Below are positions 1 to 9,468 of a DNA stretch of 64,000 nucleotides, in pieces; the stretch's first letter is position 1; every line of letters starts with the position of its first letter. Below the pieces are notes generated by a model, which saw only the letters and a program-made list of their open reading frames with translations, had not been told where the DNA came from and ran no database searches. Both the position numbers and the translations under genes were made by a program. Source of the DNA: Prochlorococcus_E sp000760215 (lineage in GTDB: Bacteria; Cyanobacteriota; Cyanobacteriia; PCC-6307; Cyanobiaceae). Location: the NCBI RefSeq assembly GCF_047303175.1, contig NZ_CP138945.1. One strand, given 5' to 3'.

Positions 1-869
1 CCGCAAAATGTATTTCCCAATCGAAGCTTCTTGTTTTTATTTAAACGATCTATAGCTGCCTTTTCAGGCCCTTTTAGTGGGGTATTGGAATGGGTTAGCT
101 TTTTGGCAAGGTGTAAGTCTTCCTTTCTCTTTGCTCCTAGAGTGAGAGTACTTATGCCTTTAGATAAAAGAAATCGATAAGCAAGTTGTAGAGGAGGATA
201 TGGAGAACAGTCCATAGTTAGAGTTTTACTAGGTGTATTTAAATACCCTCCCTTATCGGCAGGTGAAATAGCCATTACCCCCATGCCTTCTTTTAAGGCA
301 GTACGTGCTAGTGGGATTCTTGTTTGGTCTAATAAATGTAGATGAAGACTGCAAAAATTAAATCTCTGACTTTCAATGGCTTTTCTGATGAGTGCATTGG
401 AGCCATGAGAGCTAAAGCCTACTTGTCCTATAAAGCCTTCCCCTTGTGCCCATTTGAGTAATTCAGCTCCTTCCCCATTAAGTGCCCAGTCAAGATGCTC
501 AAAAAGGTTTAGCCCATGAATTGCAAAATTATGAATTTTGGACATGCCTAACCGTGCCAAAATTCCGAGAAGTTCTTTTTTACCTTTTGAGAGTTGAATG
601 CATGGAAGGATTTTGCTGGTTATTACCCAACCCCCTTCTGGGTGAATCCCTTGCTCGTTAAGTGCTTTTAGTGAGTCTCCTAATAAAGTCTCTGCTGGTC
701 CATACGCAGGTGCCGTTTCTATATGGTTGATTCCTGCTAAGCATGCTTCTTTGAGGACATCATGCATTTGATCTAAAGAACCTAGAGCTCTCATAGTCCC
801 CAATGTAAATAGGCTTACGTTGGGGCCTATACCAAATGAATTGCGCTTCATTTTTATTGTCTCTTCCAT
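1..869 (-). CDS. Aldo/keto reductase family protein (C-terminus cut by window edge)
   Basis: The frame is open from an ATG at 869 (second in-frame ATG at 851) down to base 1, so about 289 residues are visible and the C-terminus is missing. The fold is the NAD(P)H-dependent aldo/keto reductase barrel. The visible active-site elements are ETAPAYG (about residues 51-57, with the catalytic Tyr56), a Lys in ITSKI (about 86) and a His in FAIHG (about 118). The family usually has Asp in the first motif where this protein has Glu. The last visible residues, LGNTFC, resemble the start of the Cys-rich tail that some members use to bind an Fe-S cluster, but the cut hides it. The substrate is unknown. 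It is divergent from the riboflavin synthase gene. Confidence 0.85.
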   Translation of the reverse strand, partial: MEETIKMKRNSFGIGPNVSLFTLGTMRALGSLDQMHDVLKEACLAGINHIETAPAYGPAETLLGDSLKALNEQGIHPEGGWVITSKILPCIQLSKGKKELLGILARLGMSKIHNFAIHGLNLFEHLDWALNGEGAELLKWAQGEGFIGQVGFSSHGSNALIRKAIESQRFNFCSLHLHLLDQTRIPLARTALKEGMGVMAISPADKGGYLNTPSKTLTMDCSPYPPLQLAYRFLLSKGISTLTLGAKRKEDLHLAKKLTHSNTPLKGPEKAAIDRLNKNKKLRLGNTFC

Positions 870-976
870 TAGCTGTAAATCAAATGATTCATACAAGAGA
901 GGGCATGAATGGACTGCATATGACGTAGGATCTGTTAATTAATTATGACTAAGGATTCTTGTTTAGGTTTATTTAA

Positions 977-1648
977 ATGTTTACAGGCCTGATTCAAGCA
1001 ATAGGGACGATCCATCTTCATGGGAAGAGAGTATTGGTAAAAATACCTTCTGAATTTGATATGCCATCTCTTGGAGATAGCATATCGGTTGATGGAGTTT
1101 GCTTGACTGTATCAGCACTAACGAAGAACTCTTTCCTAGCTGATGTAAGTGAAGAGACTTTGGATAGAACTAGTCTTGGTAAAAAAGCCAATGAAAAAGC
1201 CTTTGTTAATTTGGAACCAGCACTTCGCCTTTCTGATCGATTGGGGGGGCATTTGGTAAGTGGTCACGTTGATGGCTTGGGTAGAGTTCTTTCCATCAAG
1301 GATTTACGTAATTCATGGGATTTGCAAATTTGCTGGGAGAATAATATTTTTGCAAAATATACTTGTGATAAAGCAAGTGTAGCTTTGAATGGTGTAAGTC
1401 TTACTGTTGCTAAAAGCAAAAAAGAAGATGATAGCTTTTCTATAGCTGTTATTCCTCATACTTGGGGGCATACTGCATTGCAATACTTAAAGGTAGGAGA
1501 AACTATTAACTTAGAAGCAGATCTTATGGCTAAGTATGCAGAAAGTATTTTAAATAAAGGTAATTATCTTTTTGACTCCTCTACTAAATCAAACGAGAAA
1601 TACTCTGATATATCATCAGAGTGGCTGGTTGATAATGGGTTTTTATAA
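977..1648 (+). CDS. ribE: Riboflavin synthase (alpha chain)
   Basis: This enzyme dismutates two 6,7-dimethyl-8-ribityllumazine molecules into riboflavin and a pyrimidinedione, the last step of vitamin B2 synthesis in the cytoplasm. The 223-residue protein has the hallmark N-terminus MFTGLI and two similar lumazine-binding halves: the first carries GVCLTV near residue 41, the second NGVSLTV near residue 138. The linker motif GGHLVSGHVDG lies near residues 91-101. The length is normal for the family, with a slightly extended polar tail. The ATG start gives the conserved MFTG beginning exactly. No other rib gene is nearby. Confidence 0.96.
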   Translation: MFTGLIQAIGTIHLHGKRVLVKIPSEFDMPSLGDSISVDGVCLTVSALTKNSFLADVSEETLDRTSLGKKANEKAFVNLEPALRLSDRLGGHLVSGHVDGLGRVLSIKDLRNSWDLQICWENNIFAKYTCDKASVALNGVSLTVAKSKKEDDSFSIAVIPHTWGHTALQYLKVGETINLEADLMAKYAESILNKGNYLFDSSTKSNEKYSDISSEWLVDNGFL

Positions 1649-1698
1649 CAAAACTTAGTTGAACAAAAGCCTCTTGCTACCTGATATAAATTTATTGG

Positions 1699-2073
1699 TT
1701 ATTTAAGTTCAAGTTTTTTGCCACCAAGTGGAAGCAAACTTATTGCTCCGGAATCTTTTCTTATATCTATTCTAAATTCTTGACCAGGTTCTAATCCTAG
1801 TTTTTTTGTGTAGGCATGACCAATAAGCAGATTCCCATTTCCATGGACTTTGGTTCGAAACTCTGCCTGCCGTCCTCGGGATGATCTATTGCCTGGGCGG
1901 CCAGGACCATTTGAGCGAAGTTTAAATCCCTTTGCTTGAACTAATGCTCTATAGAAACTTTTGCGTAAAACCCTTCCGCTGGGCCCTACATAGCCACAAC
2001 CTCTGGCTATCTCGTCCTCAGAGCATTTGCTTAATGATCTGGCTTTCTCGAGTAGTTCCTTGCCTACTAGCAT
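1699..2073 (-). CDS. AbrB-like transcriptional regulator (cyanobacterial type)
   Basis: A 124-residue protein with the architecture of the cyanobacterial AbrB-like family: a conserved N-terminal part containing ARGCGYV (near residues 23-29), a basic Arg/Gly-rich linker (about 57-68), and a C-terminal swapped-hairpin AbrB/SpoVT-type domain from about residue 70 (FRTKVHGNGNLLIG, then LGLEPGQEF). In other cyanobacteria such proteins act as global regulators of carbon/nitrogen balance and redox genes; the targets here cannot be read from sequence. It is a single gene, convergent with ribE and downstream of the oxidase operon on the same strand. Confidence 0.85.
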   Translation of the reverse strand: MLVGKELLEKARSLSKCSEDEIARGCGYVGPSGRVLRKSFYRALVQAKGFKLRSNGPGRPGNRSSRGRQAEFRTKVHGNGNLLIGHAYTKKLGLEPGQEFRIDIRKDSGAISLLPLGGKKLELK

Positions 2074-2170
2074 TTAATAGATCTATTAACTTCTATTAAT
2101 TCTGACGAATAAGTTCAATTGTGGCAATAAAGAAGATGATTTTCCTTCTTTTGTTATCAAGAATTCAAGA

Positions 2171-2779
2171 TTAAAGTAGGTACAGGATTATGAATAAAAC
2201 GACCCATATTCCATCAACGAAGTGCCAATACAGCTCGGCAGCCTCTAAAGGGAATCTATTTGAGTGGGTTATGCGACCAGCCGGAGAGCGAGCTTGCCAC
2301 CAGACAATTAAAATCATTATTGTTCCTAGAGTTACATGTAAACCATGGAAGCCAGTTAATGCATAGAAAGTACTAGCGTAAAGATTATCGGTGAGTCCAA
2401 ATGGAAGAGTGAAGTATTCCACCATTTGACTTGCTAGAAAAGCAAGCCCAAGGGCTGCCGTAACAAGAAGCCAAAATTGACATTTGTTTGCATTTTTACT
2501 TTCCAATGCTTTTCCAGCTCTATGAAAAGTTGCACTGCTTACTAATAACAAAATGGTGTTTAAGGTTGGTAGAGGTAGCTCCAGTTCATAAATGGCATCT
2601 GGTAATAGGGGGTTAACTGACTTGTAAGTTAAATAAGCTGCAAAGAAGCCAGCAAATGTCATCCCATCTGCAATTAGAAAAGAAATTAGACCAAATAATC
2701 TGTGATCGGAGTGTTCATGCTCTTGACCTTGTAGGGCTGATTTTTCTGATTCCTTGTTAGTTGGTGAAATAATTGTCAT
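2171..2779 (-). CDS. ctaE: Cytochrome c oxidase subunit III
   Basis: Third gene of ctaC-ctaD-ctaE, separated from ctaD by 5 bases. The 202-residue protein is the short, five-helix form of subunit III. Visible family motifs are FLIADGMTFAGFFAAYL in the first helix (about residues 34-50), GFHGLHVTLG (about 143-152) and a C-terminal YWHFVDGIWVVLF. Subunit III binds lipid and stabilises the catalytic subunit I; it carries no redox centre. It probably sits in the cytoplasmic and/or thylakoid membrane. Confidence 0.96.
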   Translation of the reverse strand: MTIISPTNKESEKSALQGQEHEHSDHRLFGLISFLIADGMTFAGFFAAYLTYKSVNPLLPDAIYELELPLPTLNTILLLVSSATFHRAGKALESKNANKCQFWLLVTAALGLAFLASQMVEYFTLPFGLTDNLYASTFYALTGFHGLHVTLGTIMILIVWWQARSPAGRITHSNRFPLEAAELYWHFVDGIWVVLFIILYLL

Positions 2780-2784
2780 TGGTT

Positions 2785-4431
2785 TCAGCTTTCATTATTT
2801 GTATTAGAGGACAGCTTTCTCTTTTTACCGTAACCATATGGCTCATGTATGAGAGGGGCTTCGCCGATCCAGTTTTCAACTGGAGGAGGTGAACTAGTTA
2901 ACCATTCTGGAGTTAATGCTTTCCAAGGATTATCTCCAGCATCTTTCCCTTTAAAAGCACTATAGATAACATTCCATAGAAATGGAATAGTACTTATTGC
3001 CATTAATAGAGCCCCAACACTGCTGATTTGATTTACAAAAGCAAACTGTGGGTCATACTCTGCTACACGTCTGGGCATGCCATTTAAACCGAGCCAATGC
3101 TGAGGAGCGAAGCAGAGATTAAACCCAATAAATGTAATTATAAAATGCACTCTTCCAAGATTCTCGTTAAGCATCTTCCCTGTGAATTTTGGATACCAAT
3201 GATAGATAGAAGAAAATATTACAAATACTGAGCCTCCATAGACTATGTAATGAAAATGGGCGACGACAAAGTAGGTATCGTGAACATGTACGTCAAATGG
3301 CACTTGGGCCAAAGCTACCCCTGTAATTCCGCCTAAGACAAAATTTACAATAAAACCACATGAAAAGAGAATTGCACTGTTTAATGAAATACGTCCCCCC
3401 CAGAGAGTAGCTACCCAATTGAAAAATTTGATACCAGTCGGTACAGCAATAAATGCAGTCGCAATAGTGAAAAAGAGCCGCATCCATGGTGGAGTCCCAC
3501 TGGTAAACATGTGGTGAGCCCAAACGACAAGCCCTAAAATTACAATCCCCATGATCGAATAGACCATTGTTGCATAGCCAAATAAAGGTTTTCGACAATG
3601 AACTGGAAGAATTTCACTTACTAATCCAAATGCGGGTAAAACCATAATGTAAACAGCTGGGTGGGAATAGAACCAAAAGAGATGCTGATAAACAATTACG
3701 TTTCCTCCGAGAGTTGGATTGAAAAAACCTGTGTTTGCAACAATATCGAAGCTGAGGAGAACAAGAGTCCCTGCTAAAACAGGAGTTGAGAGGACAACTA
3801 AAATGCTTGTTCCTAGCATTGCCCAGCAATACATAGGTAGTTGCATTAATTTCAATCCTGGTCTACGAAGCTTGAGAATAGTTGCTATAAAATTAATCCC
3901 ACCAAAGATGGAGCTCCCTCCCAAGAGTAGAACGCTTATTATCCATATCATTTGACCAGCAGCTGGTGTTGTAATGCTTAGCGGTGGGTAGGCTGTCCAC
4001 CCTGATTGAGCTGCTCCATTAATAAAGTAACTGCTGATTAGCAGCAATCCAGCGGGAGGTATCAGCCAAAAAGCAACAGCATTTAGTCGTGGAAAGGCCA
4101 TGTCGCGTGCCCCTACATAGAAGGGGATTAAATAATTGCCAAAAGCCCCGTTAACGACTGGAACAATCCACAGGAAAATCATTATGGTTCCATGCAGAGT
4201 TAATACTTGGTTATATACATCCCTTGGCATGAAATCAGAAATAGGACTAGTTAGCTCTATTCGTATTGCTCCTGCAAATGCGCCCCCAATAAGATAAAAA
4301 AGAAAACCACAAACTAGATATTGCAGACCAATAACTTTATGGTCGAGACTAAAGCTAAAATAACGAAGCCAGCCAACTGGTTGAAGGCTTTGTGGGCTTT
4401 TGTTTGTGGATGGTGGCAGTGAAATACTCAT
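2785..4431 (-). CDS. ctaD: Cytochrome c oxidase subunit I (catalytic, heme-copper)
   Basis: The 548-residue catalytic subunit of an aa3-type oxidase, with about 12 membrane helices. The ligands can be placed: His80 (low-spin heme a), His257 and the adjacent His306-His307 pair (CuB), Tyr261 (cross-linked Tyr), and His392 and His394 in AHFHY (heme a3 and heme a). Helix VI reads FYSHPAVY and lacks the Glu of A1 oxidases; this YSHP form is the known A2 type. The gene overlaps ctaC by 4 bases and is followed after 5 bases by ctaE, so the three are probably one transcript. Heme A comes from the divergent ctaA-ctaB. Confidence 0.98.
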   Translation of the reverse strand: MSISLPPSTNKSPQSLQPVGWLRYFSFSLDHKVIGLQYLVCGFLFYLIGGAFAGAIRIELTSPISDFMPRDVYNQVLTLHGTIMIFLWIVPVVNGAFGNYLIPFYVGARDMAFPRLNAVAFWLIPPAGLLLISSYFINGAAQSGWTAYPPLSITTPAAGQMIWIISVLLLGGSSIFGGINFIATILKLRRPGLKLMQLPMYCWAMLGTSILVVLSTPVLAGTLVLLSFDIVANTGFFNPTLGGNVIVYQHLFWFYSHPAVYIMVLPAFGLVSEILPVHCRKPLFGYATMVYSIMGIVILGLVVWAHHMFTSGTPPWMRLFFTIATAFIAVPTGIKFFNWVATLWGGRISLNSAILFSCGFIVNFVLGGITGVALAQVPFDVHVHDTYFVVAHFHYIVYGGSVFVIFSSIYHWYPKFTGKMLNENLGRVHFIITFIGFNLCFAPQHWLGLNGMPRRVAEYDPQFAFVNQISSVGALLMAISTIPFLWNVIYSAFKGKDAGDNPWKALTPEWLTSSPPPVENWIGEAPLIHEPYGYGKKRKLSSNTNNES

Positions 4432-5249
4432 AACTCCACCTCAGATTGTTTTGAGTTTTCTTTGAACCAAGCTTGATATTCTTCTGGCTCTTCCACAACA
4501 ACGGTTGAACGCATCCCACCATGATAGGGACCACATAATTCAGCGCATATTATTGGATACCTTCCAGGTTTCGTTGGCGTGAAATTTAGGACTGTTGGTT
4601 GACCAGGTATGACATCTTGCTTTAAGCGAAACTCCGGAACCCAAAAAGCGTGAATTACATCTTTCGATTCCATTCTCATGCTCACAGGTTGACCTGCAGG
4701 AACATGAAGTTCTCCTGAAATAATCCCCCCCTCTGGGTAATTGAAGAGAAAAGCAAATTGCATCGCAGTTAACTCAACATTAACTAGAGATGAAGCTTTT
4801 GTATAAGCACTTTCTTTAGATGTTGTCCCAATTCCGCCCCATATTCTTTCTTCGGCGTGCATGGAATGTTGGCCATGTGCATCGCTTAGTGATTGCATGC
4901 CCCCCATCCTTTCATAGATGTCATAGCTGTAAAGACCGACAAATAAAACTACTATTGCAGGGATTGCTGTCCATAGAATTTCTAAAGGTAGATTGTCCTC
5001 TATAGGTAGACCATCTTCTGTTTCCCCTGGCTTTCGCCTAAACTGAATCAAGCTATATACGACCAAAGCTGTTATCCCAACAAATAATATTATCCCAATA
5101 ACGAAAAGTACTTTAAATAGCTCGTCATAAATAGGAGCATTGGCACTAGCTACATCTGGTAAAAAATTGAAATTATCATTAGCCCATATGCTCGCAATAA
5201 TCAGAGCAATACTAATCAATATTGTATATATAGCAGTTGGAGGCAGCAA
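4428..5249 (-). CDS. ctaC: Cytochrome c oxidase subunit II (CuA)
   Basis: Subunit II accepts electrons from cytochrome c6 or plastocyanin through a dinuclear CuA site. The 273 residues comprise two N-terminal membrane helices (about 5-23 and 44-67; another hydrophobic stretch follows at 90-109) and a cupredoxin domain. The CuA ligands are visible: His200 in VIHAFW, then Cys235, Cys239, His243 and Met246. Between the last helix and the cupredoxin domain is a Gly/Met/His-rich stretch (about residues 114-135; His125, 128, 131). It is the first gene of the operon; the ATG start gives a membrane-anchored protein without an obvious lipobox. Confidence 0.97.
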   Translation of the reverse strand: MLPPTAIYTILISIALIIASIWANDNFNFLPDVASANAPIYDELFKVLFVIGIILFVGITALVVYSLIQFRRKPGETEDGLPIEDNLPLEILWTAIPAIVVLFVGLYSYDIYERMGGMQSLSDAHGQHSMHAEERIWGGIGTTSKESAYTKASSLVNVELTAMQFAFLFNYPEGGIISGELHVPAGQPVSMRMESKDVIHAFWVPEFRLKQDVIPGQPTVLNFTPTKPGRYPIICAELCGPYHGGMRSTVVVEEPEEYQAWFKENSKQSEVEL

Positions 5250-5556
5250 TAAAAGGGTCCATACATTCTTTTATTTAACTTATAGAAAATTACTCTTTTG
5301 CGCATCGACTTAAGCCTCTTGAAGAGCAATTCCTCATAATCACTTCTTTTTGCTATGTTTTCGATATTTTGCAAATATAGGCGAGTTGATTTGTGTCAGG
5401 AATGGGAGATTTTCTTAATTGAATTTATCTTGTACTTCAAAAAATATCGTGCCGTATTTTTTTTAACGGCTACGTTAATTACTAGGGTTCTTTTGAAATC
5501 TGGCTGAAACTTCTACTGGTTTTAATCCAAGCCTGCTTAAAAAACGTCTTGGGAAG

Positions 5557-6441
5557 TTGGCTGCTCATATTGTTGTAGCTCTAATTGCTCTTGTTGCCAT
5601 TGGAGGAGCTACCCGAGTTATGGAAGCAGGCCTAGCCTGCCCTGACTGGCCACTTTGTTATGGCTCTTTTTTGCCTATGGGTAAAATGAATATAAAAGTT
5701 TTTCTAGAATGGTTTCACCGTTTAGATGCTTTTTTTGTTGGCCTAGCTATTTTGTTGCAATTTCTATTTTCGTTGATTTATAGATCATTTTTACCAAAAT
5801 GGTTGCCATGGATAAATGGCTTGATTCTCTTATTAGTTGTTTTGCAAGGTGCTTTAGGGGCTGTTACGGTTTTTGACCTGTTGCCTTCCACCGTTGTTAT
5901 GGGACATATGCTTCTTGCGTTAATTCTTGTGGGTTTAATGAGTGCATTGACTCAAAGATTACTCTCGGATTCTCGAAGGGAACCGCCTTCTTGGTGGAAA
6001 CTTCTCAGTGGATGTTCTCTTATTGCAACGATTGCACAGTGTTTGATAGGAAGCCGAATCGCAACCACATGGACAGCTCAAAAATGTATTGCTAGTGGTG
6101 AGTATTGTTATTGGCTTGATTTTCATAGGGCATCAGCAATCCCAGTAGCCTTAGGTGTCATCTCATTTGCATCGATATCTATTTTTTTAGGAGGTTGGTT
6201 TCGTGCTCAATTGCCATTGAGTCTTTCCCTTTTATTCCTTTTGTCGATGCAAATATTTTTAGGAGTCTCTTCCCTTTCTTCAGGATTAACAGAGCCTTTG
6301 CTTAGAGTTTTACATCAAGTCATTGCTTCTCTGATGATTGCTTGTTTGGCAGCTCTTGGTTCTCGCATGCAAACTTCTCCACTTTCTATGCTCTCTGAAA
6401 CACTTGAGGATTCTCCCTTGGAGGCCGTCTGTCATGGTTAG
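5557..6441 (+). CDS. ctaA: Heme A synthase (COX15/CtaA type)
   Basis: It oxidises the C8 methyl group of heme O to a formyl group, giving heme A. Family motifs are GGATRVMEAGLACPDWPLCYG (split here as GGATRVMEAG plus ACPDWPLCYG, holding a Cys pair) and EWFHRLDA with a heme-ligand His; about eight membrane helices follow. The start is uncertain. The first likely codon is TTG at 5557, but the frame stays open to a TGA at 5494 and encodes plausible residues (AETSTGFNPSLLKKRLGK), with CTG codons at 5500 and 5533 and no ATG. The gene overlaps ctaB by 8 bases. Confidence 0.93.
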   Translation: MAAHIVVALIALVAIGGATRVMEAGLACPDWPLCYGSFLPMGKMNIKVFLEWFHRLDAFFVGLAILLQFLFSLIYRSFLPKWLPWINGLILLLVVLQGALGAVTVFDLLPSTVVMGHMLLALILVGLMSALTQRLLSDSRREPPSWWKLLSGCSLIATIAQCLIGSRIATTWTAQKCIASGEYCYWLDFHRASAIPVALGVISFASISIFLGGWFRAQLPLSLSLLFLLSMQIFLGVSSLSSGLTEPLLRVLHQVIASLMIACLAALGSRMQTSPLSMLSETLEDSPLEAVCHG

Positions 6442-7435
6442 TTCAACTTCTCCAGTCTTATCAGTTTCACCTGATCGTAATCAAATAGTTCCTTCTAGAA
6501 AAAAAATAAAGCTACCTCCTTGGCTCGAGGTCGCTAAGCCTAGGCTGATTCCATTGCTTTTAGCTACGACTCTTGGGGGCATGGCCTTGAGCGAGGGTTG
6601 GCCTTTGCCTTCACCAAGGCTCGTATGCACTCTTGGAGGAGGAGCTCTCGCCGCTGCCGCTGCAGGGGCGCTTAACTGCCTTTGGGAACAAGAGCTTGAT
6701 GGTCGGATGCAAAGGACAAGCTCAAGAGCATTGCCTTCAGGAAGATTGTCTTCTTCAGCTGTTTTTGCCGGAGCAATTTCCTGTACTTTGGCAGCTGCAG
6801 CATTGTTGGTTGGCGGTGTAAATTGCTTGGCAGCAGGCTTGTCATTACTTGGTTTATGTAGTTATGTGCTGCTTTATACAGCGTTCTTAAAACCCCGCAC
6901 CTCTCAAAATATTGTTATAGGTGGAGTCGCTGGAGCAATTCCACCTTTGGTTGGCGCAGCTGCAGCAACAGGACATATAGGACTTAGTGGTTGGTGGCTA
7001 TTTGCACTGGTGATGGTATGGACCCCCGCGCATTTTTGGTCTTTGGCAATACTCTTAAAGGATGACTATCAATCTGTAGGAATACCTATGTTGCCTGTAG
7101 TTAAAGGCGCTGTCTTTACTGCTAAAGCTATTTCCCGATATGGCTGGGCAACCGTTCTATTGAGTTGGCTTGGAATCTTTGCTTTGCCTGCAGGAGGACT
7201 TCTATATGGAATCTTGTTGATTCCTTTCAATATCAGACTACTCCAAATGGTTCAAAGATTGGCTGAAGACCCAGAAGATTTAAATCGAGCAAAGGGCCTT
7301 TTCAGGTGGTCTATTCTTTATATGTTTGGGATTTGTCTTTTACTCGTGCTTAGCCGCTTTTCATTGGCTGATCAGTTTCAAAATCAAGCAATTTATCTTT
7401 TTTCTAATATGAATGGAATTTTATCAATGCCTTAA
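6434..7435 (+). CDS. ctaB: Protoheme IX farnesyltransferase (heme O synthase)
   Basis: It adds a farnesyl group to heme B, giving heme O for CtaA. I choose the ATG at 6434, inside the end of ctaA, giving 333 residues; an in-frame ATG at 6338 would add 32 residues encoded within ctaA and is unlikely. The UbiA-family prenyl-diphosphate motif lies in NCLWEQELDGRMQRT and the following SRALPSGR (about residues 80-102), and a second acidic motif in LLKDDYQSVGIPMLPVV. About eight or nine membrane helices are expected. It is translationally linked to ctaA and divergent from ctaCDE. Confidence 0.95.
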   Translation: MVSSTSPVLSVSPDRNQIVPSRKKIKLPPWLEVAKPRLIPLLLATTLGGMALSEGWPLPSPRLVCTLGGGALAAAAAGALNCLWEQELDGRMQRTSSRALPSGRLSSSAVFAGAISCTLAAAALLVGGVNCLAAGLSLLGLCSYVLLYTAFLKPRTSQNIVIGGVAGAIPPLVGAAAATGHIGLSGWWLFALVMVWTPAHFWSLAILLKDDYQSVGIPMLPVVKGAVFTAKAISRYGWATVLLSWLGIFALPAGGLLYGILLIPFNIRLLQMVQRLAEDPEDLNRAKGLFRWSILYMFGICLLLVLSRFSLADQFQNQAIYLFSNMNGILSMP

Positions 7436-7519
7436 AAAACAAATATTAATAGCATTTAAAATCGCTTTATTTGAATTTATTCTCTAGATTCTAAGTAGAT
7501 TTAACTGGTCCCTTTTTTA

Positions 7520-8533
7520 ATGTTCTTGGTTGAACTTCAGGATCTAGAGAAGTCGTATGGATCTGTACAGGCTCTCCAAAAGTTGTCTCTTGCAATTCCT
7601 CAAGGTTCACTTTTTGGTCTTCTTGGTCCTAACGGATCTGGCAAAAGTACTACTCTGAGAATTCTTTGCACTCTTTTAGAACCTGACGCTGGTGAAGTTA
7701 CCGTGGCTGGTCATAATGTTTTGGTAAATCCTCGGAATGTCAGGAGTGAAATTGGTTACGTAGCACAAGAAGTAGCAATAGATAAGATTCTTACTGGAAG
7801 AGAATTGCTTCAACTTCATGGCGATCTTTACCATTTAACTAGATCTTATAGAGATAGTCGCATTAATGAGTTAATCAAAAGGCTTGATATGGAGGATTGG
7901 ATTGATAGACGTTCAGGCTCTTATTCTGGGGGGATGAGAAGACGACTTGATCTTGCTTGTGGCTTAATGCATGAGCCTCAACTATTGGTTTTGGATGAAC
8001 CGACTGTTGGTCTCGATATAGAAAGTCGCTCTACAGTTTGGTCGTTATTAAAAGATCTAAATGCTGAAGGTACAACAATTCTTTTGAGTAGTCATTATCT
8101 TGAAGAGGTTGATGAGCTTGCTGATCAGATGGCAATTATTGATTCAGGCAAAGTTATTGCAACAGGATCACCAGATGACCTTAAAAGCAAATTGGGTAAT
8201 AACAGAGTTACATTGAAAGTCCAAGAATTTAGTAATCAAGTTGAAGGTGAAAGTGTCAAGGAATTAATTCAAAAGATAAAAGGTGTTAAAAATGTAGTTC
8301 TTAATAAAGCACAAGGGTATTCTTTAAATTTCTTTATTGACGATGCTGCATCTTTGCCCTCACTGCGTATTCAGTTGGCTGAAGCAGGCTTCGAGATCTT
8401 TGCATTATCAGAGAGTCGTCCAAGTCTGGATGATGTTTATTTGCAGGCTACAGGCAAGACACTTATGGACACAGAACTTGAAGTTGCGACTAAAAGAGAT
8501 TTAAAGAAAGAGGCAAAACAAGCAATGAGATGA
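7520..8533 (+). CDS. ABC-2 type transporter, ATP-binding protein
   Basis: The nucleotide-binding subunit of an ABC exporter of the DrrA/CcmA/NatA kind, 337 residues. Walker A is GPNGSGKST (36-44), the ABC signature is YSGGM (135-139), Walker B is LLVLDE (155-160), and a switch His lies in LLSSHYLEE. After the roughly 215-residue ATPase domain there is a C-terminal domain of about 110 residues, as in DrrA-like proteins. The partner permease follows after a short gap. The cargo is unknown. The position next to the heme A genes is suggestive but not proof of a role in oxidase biogenesis. Confidence 0.93.
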   Translation: MFLVELQDLEKSYGSVQALQKLSLAIPQGSLFGLLGPNGSGKSTTLRILCTLLEPDAGEVTVAGHNVLVNPRNVRSEIGYVAQEVAIDKILTGRELLQLHGDLYHLTRSYRDSRINELIKRLDMEDWIDRRSGSYSGGMRRRLDLACGLMHEPQLLVLDEPTVGLDIESRSTVWSLLKDLNAEGTTILLSSHYLEEVDELADQMAIIDSGKVIATGSPDDLKSKLGNNRVTLKVQEFSNQVEGESVKELIQKIKGVKNVVLNKAQGYSLNFFIDDAASLPSLRIQLAEAGFEIFALSESRPSLDDVYLQATGKTLMDTELEVATKRDLKKEAKQAMR

Positions 8534-8590
8534 AGCCCTTTTGATTACCTCGGTAAGCAATTCCTACAAATTTTAGTTATTTTGCAATTC

Positions 8591-9445
8591 ATGAAAACAA
8601 CTCTTTCTGTCTCACAATCTTCAAAGAATCAAAAATCTAAATTTTTACAATTTTGTCAGGAAGTTTTTGCTCTGACTAGAAGGCTTTTTTTACAGTTGTT
8701 TAGAAGGCCTTCTACCTTGATTGCAGGGATATTGCAGCCATTAATATGGCTTATTTTATTTGGGGCTTTATTCTCTAATGCACCCATAGAGTTTCTTCCA
8801 GGAGAAATGGCTTATGGAAGATTCTTAGGGGCTGGAATAATCGTATTCACTGCATTTAGTGGTGCTCTTAATGCTGGGTTGCCAGTAATGTTTGACAGGG
8901 AATTTGGATTCCTAAACCGTTTGTTGGTTGCCCCTTTGCAAAGTAGAAGTTCAATAGTTGTTTCATCAGTAATTTATATATCTACAATTACTCTTTTACA
9001 GAGCTTCGCAATTATGCTTGCTGCCTTTTTCCTAGGCTATGGCTGGCCTGGTTATAGTGGAACTCTTTTGGTTTTCCTGACTCTTGTTATATTAGTTTTT
9101 GCTGTTACAGCAATAAGTCTTGGTTTGGCATTCCTTTTGCCAGGGCATATAGAATTGATTGCGGTGATATTTATAGCAAACCTCCCTTTGCTATTTGCAA
9201 GTACTGCTTTAGTTCCAATTTCTTTCATGCCGGGTTGGTTGGGCTGGCTAGCTGCAATAAATCCCCTTACCTTTGCTATAGAACCTATTCGAGCTGCTTA
9301 TAGTAGTTCTTTTGAATTAGGCAGTGTTCTTATTCAAGCTCCTTATGGAGACATAACTGGCTATGAATGCTTGCTCTTTTTAATAGTTCTAACAATCGGA
9401 TTATTTATTGTTATTCGTCCAATCTTAAATCGAAAACTAATTTAA
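8591..9445 (+). CDS. ABC-2 type transporter, permease protein
   Basis: Membrane partner of the preceding ATPase. I take the ATG at 8591 (284 residues); a TTG at 8582 would add three residues. A basic amphipathic N-terminus with RRLFLQLFRRPS leads into six predicted helices, and the ABC-2 signature region INPLTFAIEPIRAAY lies near the C-terminus. It resembles DrrB-like exporters of lipids, polyketides or drugs. The substrate cannot be read from the sequence. Confidence 0.9.
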   Translation: MKTTLSVSQSSKNQKSKFLQFCQEVFALTRRLFLQLFRRPSTLIAGILQPLIWLILFGALFSNAPIEFLPGEMAYGRFLGAGIIVFTAFSGALNAGLPVMFDREFGFLNRLLVAPLQSRSSIVVSSVIYISTITLLQSFAIMLAAFFLGYGWPGYSGTLLVFLTLVILVFAVTAISLGLAFLLPGHIELIAVIFIANLPLLFASTALVPISFMPGWLGWLAAINPLTFAIEPIRAAYSSSFELGSVLIQAPYGDITGYECLLFLIVLTIGLFIVIRPILNRKLI

Positions 9446-9468
9446 TCCTATGACTTCTACTAATACCA

